Positions 7,167-12,835 of a DNA stretch of 12,835 bases are shown here, piece by piece. The stretch is from Actinomycetota bacterium (GTDB taxonomy: Bacteria > Actinomycetota > Actinomycetes > Actinomycetales > Microbacteriaceae), in NCBI GenBank assembly GCA_009699665.1, contig WLNS01000031.1:1-12835 (forward strand), read 5' to 3'. The position numbers were made by a program, and so were the translations under genes. Position 1 is the stretch's first letter, and every line of letters starts with the position of its first letter. The notes under the pieces are model-generated. The model was given only the letters and a program-made list of their open reading frames with translations. It did not search any database and was not told the DNA's origin.

Positions 7167-7226
7167 GGGTGAGCCGGGGACCAAGCCTGAACGCTTGCCC
7201 CACGAGTCAGACGTGCGTCACAACCG

Positions 7227-7302
7227 TGGGGCCGACTATGGGACTCGAACCCACAACCCCCGCTTTACAAGAGCGGTGCGCTACCAATTGCGCCAAGTCG
7301 GC
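7227..7302 (-). tRNA. tRNA-Thr (anticodon UGU)
   Basis: A complete 76-nt cloverleaf can be drawn on the minus strand. The acceptor stem is GCCGACT/AGTCGGC (7302-7296 with 7237-7231), the D stem GCGC/GCGC, and the anticodon stem CCGCT/AGCGG with loop CTTGTAA. The T arm is GTGGG-TTCGAGT-CCCAT. The anticodon TGT reads ACA, threonine. The discriminator is C and CCA is encoded in the DNA (7229-7227). A possible -10 TAGACT lies at 7338-7333. No neighbouring tRNA is seen. Confidence 0.96.
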
Positions 7303-7564
7303 AATAGTCACGAGTATCTCGCTCCTGTCCTCAGTCTAGCGAAGCACCTTGAGCGGGACACTCTTACGTCCGCGGACGTTTTGGGACATGATGGCAGGGG
7401 AACGCAGTCGAATGGTGAATCGTCGCAACGGATAGCCCGCGCTTCGAATTCCACTGCATGAGACATCGCCATGTGGGAACGACGCCCGCGGCAAAAATGA
7501 GAACATCGAGAGTTGCCACGCAGACTTGTTCTTCTGGCACACGCACACACAACGAGGTGGAAAC
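7303..7564. other. Intergenic region between tRNA-Thr and the catabolic unit
   Basis: About 260 bp without a convincing gene. It contains the divergent control region for the tRNA (-) and the catabolic genes (+), including the palindrome at 7366-7379. I found no clear -35/-10 pair for the plus-strand unit. Short open frames crossing it lack ribosome binding sites and family likeness. Confidence 0.5.
7366..7379. promoter_or_regulatory. Perfect 14-bp palindrome (candidate operator for the catabolic unit)
   Basis: ACGTCCGCGGACGT is its own reverse complement over 14 bp. It lies 186 bp upstream of the first catabolic start (7565) and 64 bp upstream of the tRNA. No regulator gene lies beside it, so the cognate protein would be encoded elsewhere. 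Chance occurrence in GC-rich DNA is possible. Confidence 0.35.
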
Positions 7565-7954
7565 GTGAAACTAAACACTGAGCGGCTCAAAGAAATAATG
7601 AACGCGGATCCAGAGTTCGCTCTCTCATCGCGAATGTGGGATGCCCGCCTGCGGTATCGCCTTGGCGACGACAGCTTTCTCATCGTGATTCGCAATGGCA
7701 TCGTCACCGACATTGTTCCGGCCCCCGGTCTCTTTCACGAGTTCACCGCCGACATCTGGGCACCCGACGAGGTGTGGAGCGAGATTCTCGCCGCCGTTCC
7801 CGCGCCCCTCTTTCAGGATCTCTTTCCCGCGCAGTTTCACCACGGGCTGAGAATTACGGGCGACCTCGAGAGTTTCTACTGCTACTACGCGGCCGTCAGA
7901 CGAACAACCGACCTGATGCGTCAGGTTAACAATGAAGCCTCCCGGGCTGCCTGA
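7565..7954 (+). CDS. Small SCP2-like (sterol-carrier fold) protein
   Basis: A 129-residue soluble protein without signal peptide or membrane segment. The GTG at 7565 is chosen because GAGGTGG lies 4-5 nt before it; the ATG at 7526 would add 13 residues with no support. The N-terminal half reads like a beta-strand sheet (DARLRYRLGDDSFLIVIRNGIVTDIVPAP). The C-terminal half has WSEILAAVPAPLFQDLF and then GLRITGDLESFYCYYAAVRRTTDLMR. The 'target helix, GD, helix' order resembles SCP2-like lipid or acyl-binding proteins found beside catabolic genes. No enzyme residues are evident. It is the first gene of the plus-strand unit, 21 bp ahead of the hydrolase, so it may bind or hand over a hydrophobic substrate. 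The fold is an inference from the sequence pattern. Confidence 0.65.
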   Translation: MKLNTERLKEIMNADPEFALSSRMWDARLRYRLGDDSFLIVIRNGIVTDIVPAPGLFHEFTADIWAPDEVWSEILAAVPAPLFQDLFPAQFHHGLRITGDLESFYCYYAAVRRTTDLMRQVNNEASRAA

Positions 7955-7975
7955 GGCGAGAGAGAGATAACGACA

Positions 7976-8863
7976 ATGGCTAAAATTTCGCCGATTCACG
8001 GGGGTTACGTTTACCTCGACATTCTGGGCGTCGAATACCGCGTCTACTACGAAGAGGCCGGGCAGGGAATCCCTCTCGTGGTCATGCATACTGCTGGCAC
8101 CGACGGGCGGCTGTATCGCCACCTGTTGGAAGACAGGGACATCACGTCGAACTTTCGCGTGCTCGTGCCCGACCTGCCGTTTCACGGAAAATCGATCCCG
8201 CCCACGTCACGAGCTTGGTGGAGCGAAGAGTACAACTTGACCCTCGAGTTTCTCTTCGAGTTCATGATCAAGTTCAACGAAGCCTTCGACCTCAATCGCC
8301 CGGTCTACATGGGCGCATCGATGGGCGGGCACCTCGCGGCCGATTTGGCGATCAGCCATCCCGATAAGTTTCGCGCCGTCATCGGTCTCGAAGCCGGACT
8401 CGCCACCGAAAATTCTGCACCCCCCGAGCTGCGCTCTTACTTTGGACATCCCCGCATGACCAACGAGACGAAGGCGGCCATGATGTACACCTTCATGGCG
8501 CCCATGAGTCCCGAGGCGCTCAAGCGCGAGGTGGCCTTCATCTACGGTCAAGGTTCGCACCGCGTGTTCGAGGGCGACCTCAACTACTACGGCGGCGAGC
8601 ACGACGTCAGCAAGTCGGCGAAGACCATCAACACGAAGCAGATAGCCGTCTACCTGTTGGGTGGCGACTACGACTGGTCAGGATCACCGAAGGTCGTCAA
8701 GGCCCTGCACGACGAGGTGCCCGGGTCGACCTATACCCTCATGGAGGGCCTCGGCCACTTCCCCATGTCTGAGAATCCCGAGCTCTTCAAGTCATACATC
8801 ATGCCGGTCTTCGCAGACATTCTGAGTCGGCTGACGGACGCAGACATCGCCAAACAGGCATAG
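7976..8863 (+). CDS. Alpha/beta-fold hydrolase
   Basis: A 295-residue cytoplasmic alpha/beta hydrolase. The N-terminal strands lead to VVMHTAGTDGRLYRHL (oxyanion-hole region, H38 onwards) and VLVPDLPFHGKS. The nucleophile elbow is GASMGG with S115. The likely acid is D231 or D233 in LLGGDYDWSG, and the base is H261 in GLGHFPMSE. The triad is thus complete. The family includes esterases, lactonases and the carbon-carbon hydrolases of aromatic meta-cleavage pathways; the sequence does not separate these. An insert around 150-220 (many Met, Tyr and Phe) would form the lid that sets specificity. The gene is 21 bp after the SCP2-like gene and 64 bp before the dehydrogenase on the same strand, so it probably supplies an acid or keto-acid to that enzyme. 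Confidence 0.9.
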   Translation: MAKISPIHGGYVYLDILGVEYRVYYEEAGQGIPLVVMHTAGTDGRLYRHLLEDRDITSNFRVLVPDLPFHGKSIPPTSRAWWSEEYNLTLEFLFEFMIKFNEAFDLNRPVYMGASMGGHLAADLAISHPDKFRAVIGLEAGLATENSAPPELRSYFGHPRMTNETKAAMMYTFMAPMSPEALKREVAFIYGQGSHRVFEGDLNYYGGEHDVSKSAKTINTKQIAVYLLGGDYDWSGSPKVVKALHDEVPGSTYTLMEGLGHFPMSENPELFKSYIMPVFADILSRLTDADIAKQA

Positions 8864-8906
8864 GCATCGTGCGTCTCAGGGCACGAGTTCGGATATTGAC
8901 TTGGCG

Positions 8907-8922
8907 AACCGCTGCGGCGGTT
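8907..8922 (+). other. Tetraloop hairpin just before the dehydrogenase start
   Basis: AACCGC (8907-8912), loop TGCG, GCGGTT (8917-8922) make a perfect 6-bp stem ending 5 nt before the GTG at 8928. It occupies the place where a Shine-Dalgarno would be expected, and no strong ribosome binding site is seen. It may lower translation of the dehydrogenase relative to the hydrolase. Confidence 0.35.
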
Positions 8923-8927
8923 GAACA

Positions 8928-10124
8928 GTGAGCTACGGAGTATTCAGGTATCCGAGTGTCGGGGCAATGTGGTCTGGCGCCGGCAGCGTCTCGTGCCTGG
9001 CTGAGGTGCTCGACGTGTGCGGTGCGACCCGCGCCCTCCTCATCATTACGCCCTCAGCCGGTCGGGACACGTCGCTCATCTCGCGGCTCACAGAATTGTC
9101 GGGCCAGAGGATTGTCGAGGTCTTTGATGCCGTTGAGCCGCACACGCCCTACCGCGTTGCTTTAGCTGCCGCAGATGCCGCCCGAAGTGCTCGGGCGGAT
9201 TGTGTCATCAGCCTGGGCGGTGGAAGCACCATCGACACGGCGCGACTCGTCTCGCTGTGTGTCGGAGAGAACATCTTAACCGAGGCGCAGCTCTATGAAT
9301 TTCGGGCACAGCGTTCAGAGCAGGGCCCCATCTTTCCCGCCGCGGCGGCCCACACATTGCCTCACATTGCGATACCCACCACCCTGTCATCGGCTGAGTT
9401 TGGTGATGGCGGCGCGTTAACGAACCCCACAACCGGCAACAAGGATCTCTTTGCCGGACCCCCGATGGCTGCCACGGCCGTCATCCTTGACAGCGAGCTG
9501 GCTGCGGCAACGCCCGCCACAGCGTGGGTCATGACGGGAATGCGCACGCTCGATCACGCCATCGAAACAGTTCTCTCGGACCGATCATCGCTGTTTAGTG
9601 ACAGTCTCAGTTGTGCCGCGATCACGGCCCTAGTTCGTGTGTTGCCGGCAACGCTCGCAAACCCGAATGACGTGCAACTGCGAAGTGACGCTCAGCTGGC
9701 CTCGTGGCAGTCGTATTTTGGCGTGAGCAATGGAACGCTCGGCCTCTCGCACGCTATTGGCCATCAGCTGGGCGCTCGGCTCGGTTTGGCCCACGGTCTC
9801 TCGTCGTGCGTCACCCTGCCGAAAGTGGTGAAATTTTTGGCACCGCGAACGGGAGACAAGATTCGGTCCATTCTGCGCGCGTGTGGCATCGCCGACTCAG
9901 GTGTCTCATCCCCTGACCTCGGTGACACCCTGGCCGAGTTGTTGACCGCCCTGATCTCTGGTCTTGGTTTGCCGTTGACGCTCACAGCGGCGGGCATGGT
10001 GATCGACGACAGTGACGTGTCAGCAATCGTCGATGGCATCTTCCTCGACTTTCTTGTTGACGGTATCCCCGGCGGGATTCCCACCCGCGAAGAAATGACT
10101 GACCTCGTCAGATCGGTTATCTGA
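8928..10124 (+). CDS. Iron-ADH / maleylacetate-reductase-family dehydrogenase
   Basis: A 398-residue NAD(P)H-dependent dehydrogenase of the group III (iron-containing alcohol dehydrogenase) superfamily. The nucleotide-binding GGGSTIDTAR is at 97-106, IPTTLSSAEF at 149-158, GMRTLDHAIE at 204-213, and the His-rich block GLSHAIGHQLGARLGLAHG at 272-290. By comparison with FucO-type enzymes (GMDALTH and HGMAHPLG...PHG), H210, H279 and H289 are kept but the first ligand Asp is R206. Maleylacetate reductases, which act without metal, also alter this Asp, so the enzyme more likely reduces an unsaturated or oxo acid than an alcohol/aldehyde pair. The GTG start keeps the family's F.YPS....G.GS opening; an ATG 13 codons later would lose it. 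Last gene of the plus unit, convergent with the enoyl-CoA hydratase. Substrate unknown. Confidence 0.85.
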   Translation: MSYGVFRYPSVGAMWSGAGSVSCLAEVLDVCGATRALLIITPSAGRDTSLISRLTELSGQRIVEVFDAVEPHTPYRVALAAADAARSARADCVISLGGGSTIDTARLVSLCVGENILTEAQLYEFRAQRSEQGPIFPAAAAHTLPHIAIPTTLSSAEFGDGGALTNPTTGNKDLFAGPPMAATAVILDSELAAATPATAWVMTGMRTLDHAIETVLSDRSSLFSDSLSCAAITALVRVLPATLANPNDVQLRSDAQLASWQSYFGVSNGTLGLSHAIGHQLGARLGLAHGLSSCVTLPKVVKFLAPRTGDKIRSILRACGIADSGVSSPDLGDTLAELLTALISGLGLPLTLTAAGMVIDDSDVSAIVDGIFLDFLVDGIPGGIPTREEMTDLVRSVI

Positions 10125-10134
10125 CGCCGTATCG

Positions 10135-10171
10135 CTGATGCGACGCCGTGTCGGTCGGTCGGTCGCGTCAG
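10135..10171. terminator. Stem-loop between convergent catabolic units
   Basis: CTGATGCGAC (10135-10144) and GTCGCGTCAG (10162-10171) pair over 10 bp with one U.G wobble in the plus-strand RNA. The 17-nt loop contains a GGTC-type short repeat. It fills the 52-bp gap between the stops at 10124 and 10177 and is the only terminator candidate there. The wobble favours termination of the plus-strand unit. Confidence 0.5.
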
Positions 10172-10176
10172 GACTC

Positions 10177-10986
10177 CTAGCGGTTCTTCCAGACCGGTGG
10201 CCGCTTCTCGACAAACGCCCGAACGCCCTCGACTCGGTCCTCGCTGAGATAAGGGTTCGGCCCCGCATTCAAGCGAAGTGCCGCAGCAACGGGAAGCTCC
10301 CAGCCCTTGGCGGCCATCTCTTTGTAGCGCCGCAGCGACACGGGAGCATTGACAGTAATCTCATCGACAAAGGCTTGCACGGCAGCATCAAAATCTTTGC
10401 GCGGAACAACCCGATTGATCAGACCAAGGTCTCGAGCCTCGAGTGCCCCGATTGACTTTCCTGTGTACAGCATCTCCATGGCGATGGCGCGCGGAATCAT
10501 GCGGGCTAGAACGACGGAGGCAAAGTTTGCTCCCATGCCTCGCTTCGCCTCGGGTAATCCAATCTGCACGTCGTCAACCGCGATGCGCACATCACACGCG
10601 AGCAGGAGTTCACAACCGCCAGCGAGAGCCGCCCCGTTCACCGCCGCAATGGTGGGTTTATAGGTTTCCAGAATGATCTCGAACATGTTGCGCGAGGGGC
10701 CCGTCATGGGCATATGAATTTGCGCCCCCGACCGAGCAGTGTCGTCCATTTCTTTCAGATCGCCGCCGGCACAAAACGCTTTGTCGCCCGTGCCCGTGAG
10801 CACGATCGCCCACACGTCGTCGTCATCAGCGGCACGGAGGAAGCAGCTGCTGATCGCCTCAACCGTCGACGTAGCCAGAGCATTCCTGCGCTCGGGTCGA
10901 TTGATACGAATGAATGCGGCGTGACCGCGAACTTCGTAAATGACCTCGTCAGCAGATTCAGCCGTGTGAGCATCGTTGTTCGTCAT
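10177..10986 (-). CDS. Enoyl-CoA hydratase/isomerase family protein
   Basis: A 269-residue crotonase-fold enzyme. The first oxyanion-hole segment is KAFCAGGDLKEM (about 69-80) and the second is NGAALAGGCELLLACD (117-132). Both glutamates used by classic hydratases are present by alignment: E126 in GGCEL and E146 in GLPEAKRG. Water addition to a 2-enoyl-CoA is therefore likely. The C-terminal helices (about 208-269) are complete. Its start overlaps the stop of the CoA-transferase gene by four bases (ATGA), so translation is coupled. Between a CoA-transferase and an HMG-CoA-lyase-like gene, a natural role is hydration of a branched unsaturated acyl-CoA, such as a 3-substituted glutaconyl-CoA, to give the lyase substrate. 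The exact substrate is inferred, not shown. Confidence 0.92.
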   Translation of the reverse strand: MTNNDAHTAESADEVIYEVRGHAAFIRINRPERRNALATSTVEAISSCFLRAADDDDVWAIVLTGTGDKAFCAGGDLKEMDDTARSGAQIHMPMTGPSRNMFEIILETYKPTIAAVNGAALAGGCELLLACDVRIAVDDVQIGLPEAKRGMGANFASVVLARMIPRAIAMEMLYTGKSIGALEARDLGLINRVVPRKDFDAAVQAFVDEITVNAPVSLRRYKEMAAKGWELPVAAALRLNAGPNPYLSEDRVEGVRAFVEKRPPVWKNR

Positions 10987-12260
10987 GTGGCCTTCGCCTC
11001 TCGGTTGGGGATCGGCTCGGAAGCTATTCTGCCGGTATCGGAATCGGTCTGTTGAATGACTCCCTGACTGATGAGTTGCCGCATCTCGGGCGCGGTGAGG
11101 CCGAGCGACGTGAGAATCGCCTCGGTGTCGGCTCCCAGCGACGGGGGCGCCTGGGAAATCTCTGGATAGGCACCGTCGAACGTCATGGGCAAATTAAGCG
11201 TCGTAAAATCTTCTATGCCGTCATGGGGAAGGTGCCGGAACTGCCCCAGCGCGTGAACCTGCTCGTCGTTGAGAACCTGATCGAGGGTCTGCACGGGAGA
11301 GTGTGGGATGCGCGCCGCACTCAGTGCCTCGATGAGCTCAGTGGTTGTGAATCTCGCCGTTTCTGCCGACAGTGCGAGCGTCACGGCCTGACGATTGATC
11401 ACGCGCTGCGGATTTGTTGAGAACTCGCTCACGTCACCCAGGTGCTCGGCACCCAGCGCGCCAATGAGGTCCCGCCAGGTCTGATCATTTCCGGCTGAAA
11501 TGAAGACGTAGCCGTTCGATGACGGAAACGCACCGTAGGGCACCACTCCGGCCAGTCCCGAACCCTGGCGTCCGGGAACGGGACTTCCCGACTGAACACC
11601 CATGAGCGGGATGGTGAGCCAGGTGAGTGCCGTCTGCAATAGCGAAAGCTGCACGTGGCTTCCCACACCCGTCTGGTCTCGTCGGCGCAGCGCTTCAAAA
11701 ACGGCCAGAGCTGCCCACATGCCCGTTCCCATATCAAGGATCGAGACGGGAACGCGCGACGGTCCGCCGCTCTCTTCCCCGGTGATACTGACAATTCCGC
11801 TGTAGGCCTGCACGAGCGGGTCGTAAGCGGGCTCGCTCGCCCGAGGGCCGGTGGCACCGAATCCCGCCAGGTCACAGAAGATCAGACGCGGATTCAGCGC
11901 GCGCATCTGCGCGGCATCAAAGCCCGCGGCGGCCAGCGCACCCGGCCTGAGGTTTTGGATCAGAACATCACTGTGCGCAATGAGTTGCGTCAAGATTTTC
12001 TTACCCGCCTCGGTCTTATAGTTAATGGCGAGACTTCGCTTGCTTCGATTCAGGGCGAGGAAGGTAACACTCACCCCATCCCACTGCGGCGGAGCCCAGC
12101 TGCGGCTATCGTCTCCTGTGCCAAGTCTTTCGACCTTGACAACGTCGGCTCCAAAATCTCCCAGAATCTGGGCGGCATAGGGGGCCGCGACACTCGTGCC
12201 TATTTCGATCACACGGATTCCCGCCAGCGATCCTGCCCCTGACACCGACGCTGCCGTCAT
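10983..12260 (-). CDS. CaiB/BaiF (class III) CoA-transferase
   Basis: A 425-residue class III CoA-transferase of the formyl-CoA transferase type. It moves CoA from a donor thioester to a free carboxylic acid through enzyme-bound anhydride steps. The N-terminal block LAGIRVIEIGTSVAAPYAAQILGDFGADVVKVE (12-44) is diagnostic. So are FLALNRSKRSLAIN (67-80), the NLRPG segment (103-107) and LAGFGATGP (131-139). The catalytic aspartate is D176 in PVSILDMGTG (171-180). The length is usual. The start ATG overlaps the stop of the lyase gene and the stop overlaps the hydratase start, both as ATGA, giving a tightly coupled three-gene unit. It probably activates the pathway acid, perhaps with succinyl-CoA or a pathway product as CoA donor. 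Donor and acceptor cannot be read from the sequence. Confidence 0.95.
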   Translation of the reverse strand: MTAASVSGAGSLAGIRVIEIGTSVAAPYAAQILGDFGADVVKVERLGTGDDSRSWAPPQWDGVSVTFLALNRSKRSLAINYKTEAGKKILTQLIAHSDVLIQNLRPGALAAAGFDAAQMRALNPRLIFCDLAGFGATGPRASEPAYDPLVQAYSGIVSITGEESGGPSRVPVSILDMGTGMWAALAVFEALRRRDQTGVGSHVQLSLLQTALTWLTIPLMGVQSGSPVPGRQGSGLAGVVPYGAFPSSNGYVFISAGNDQTWRDLIGALGAEHLGDVSEFSTNPQRVINRQAVTLALSAETARFTTTELIEALSAARIPHSPVQTLDQVLNDEQVHALGQFRHLPHDGIEDFTTLNLPMTFDGAYPEISQAPPSLGADTEAILTSLGLTAPEMRQLISQGVIQQTDSDTGRIASEPIPNREAKAT

Positions 12261-12835
12261 TGAGATTCACCGCCCGTGCCCGAGTCGTGCTCCGCGTCGC
12301 GAGTCTCTCGGTGAACCGACGTAATGGTTTGTTTCCATGGCGCTGGCGCACCCGCATAGGTCTCGGGGCCGAGCCGAAAGTGCTGAGCCTGCGCAATCGT
12401 TTCGACCAGGGGCATGTCCATGGCATAAAGCGAATCGCCCGAGGGAAGGGGGCCCACCTGAGAAACGTGTCCGTAGAGTTCATGCCCGACCACCTCTTCG
12501 GCGAGGTGAGCGGCCTCAATGAGGGCACGCAGATCAATTCCCGTATCGATTCCTTCGCTTTCCAAGAGAAAAACGAGGTCTTCGGTGGGGATCATCTTTG
12601 TCGCCCGACCATTGCCACAGTAGGGGCAGCCACCCATGCCGCCAATCGACGAATCGATGATCAACTCGTGACGTTCATCCAACTCCTGCAGCGCCGCATA
12701 GGCCGAAAGGGGCGCCGCCCCCCGACCGTTGTGCAGGTGCAGATGTAGGGATTCGAGGTCGGGCCACGTTTCGACCAGCCGGCGGATATGAGCGCGAACA
12801 ATCCGAGGCGTATTCCAACTCATGGGATCACCCAG
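12257..12835 (-). CDS. HMG-CoA-lyase-like (DRE-TIM) protein, C-terminal part
   Basis: The frame runs off the window edge: codons before the internal ATG at 12823 read LGDP and continue the family segment (LGD..G..TP in HMG-CoA lyases). The true start is therefore beyond 12835 and 192 residues are visible. Seen are the metal-binding HLHN motif (HLHLHNGRG, visible residues 31-39) and the active-site loop DSSIGGMGGCPYCGNGRATKMIPTED. The catalytic-cysteine position of HMG-CoA lyase (GGCPY) is kept. The loop is two residues longer than in classic lyases and the usual GN ligand is not at its normal place. HMG-CoA lyase cleaves 3-hydroxy-3-methylglutaryl-CoA to acetyl-CoA and acetoacetate; a related 3-hydroxyacyl-CoA is likely here. 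The stop overlaps the CoA-transferase start (ATGA). The C-terminal tail (about 170-192) is polar and variable. Confidence 0.88.
   Translation of the reverse strand: MGDPMSWNTPRIVRAHIRRLVETWPDLESLHLHLHNGRGAAPLSAYAALQELDERHELIIDSSIGGMGGCPYCGNGRATKMIPTEDLVFLLESEGIDTGIDLRALIEAAHLAEEVVGHELYGHVSQVGPLPSGDSLYAMDMPLVETIAQAQHFRLGPETYAGAPAPWKQTITSVHRETRDAEHDSGTGGESQ

Noticed and set aside
7108..7203. Upstream extension of the DUF3263 gene to an ATG at 7203
   Set aside because: It would cover the TAGAAT -10 box, has no ribosome binding site and adds residues unlike the family.
7227..7302. tRNA-Thr as an attachment site of a genomic island carrying the catabolic genes
   Set aside because: The catabolic genes lie on the 5' side of the tRNA. 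No integrase was seen and I found no second copy of the tRNA 3' end in the window.
12260..12748. 162-codon plus-strand open frame at the right edge
   Set aside because: It is antisense to the HMG-CoA-lyase-like gene, which shows clear family motifs.
12821..12823. ATG at 12823 as the true start of the lyase-like gene
   Set aside because: The codons before it (LGDP) continue the conserved lyase segment, so the gene is cut by the window edge.

Overview
The window looks like a chromosomal segment of a Gram-positive actinobacterium, most likely Microbacteriaceae or a close relative. The evidence is an actinobacterial XPB-type helicase tail, a WXG100 protein, a DUF3263 / LytR_C gene pair, a stand-alone groEL under HrcA/CIRCE control, moderately high GC, GTG starts and several probable leaderless starts. 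No species can be named from the sequence alone.

Layout. Positions 1-207 hold the C-terminus of an XPB/UvsW-type helicase (+). An OmpR/PhoB-class response regulator (266-958) and its sensor kinase (1068-2558) follow, separated by a strong stem-loop, and then a lone WXG100 protein (2638-2925). A bidirectional terminator (2988-3019) separates these from groEL (3032-4651, -), whose promoter carries two CIRCE operators (4692-4752). Upstream of groEL on the same strand lie a DUF3048 (YerB-like) lipoprotein (4769-5803), a cold-shock protein (5872-6078), and a translationally coupled pair of DUF3263 protein (6796-7107) and LytR_C membrane protein (6224-6799). A tRNA-Thr(UGU) gene (7227-7302, -) closes the housekeeping part.

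From about 7.56 kb onwards the window is catabolic. A plus-strand unit encodes an SCP2-like small protein, an alpha/beta hydrolase and an iron-ADH / maleylacetate-reductase-family dehydrogenase (7565-10124). It converges on a minus-strand unit of three genes joined by ATGA overlaps: HMG-CoA-lyase-like protein (cut by the window edge), CaiB/BaiF CoA-transferase and enoyl-CoA hydratase (12835-10177). The minus unit has the logic 'attach CoA, hydrate the enoyl-CoA, cleave the 3-hydroxyacyl-CoA', as in the 3-methylglutaconate to HMG-CoA to acetoacetate plus acetyl-CoA route. The plus unit could supply the acid by hydrolysis and reduction. The substrate is not evident; this cluster is the best candidate for an undescribed pathway here.

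Regulatory structure is rich: CIRCE operators, palindromes upstream of the cold-shock gene and of the catabolic unit, a hairpin partly covering the WXG100 ribosome binding site, and several TANNNT-like -10 boxes 6-7 nt before start codons. No insertion sequence, CRISPR array, phage gene or integrase was seen, and no stretch over 300 bases lacks a gene.
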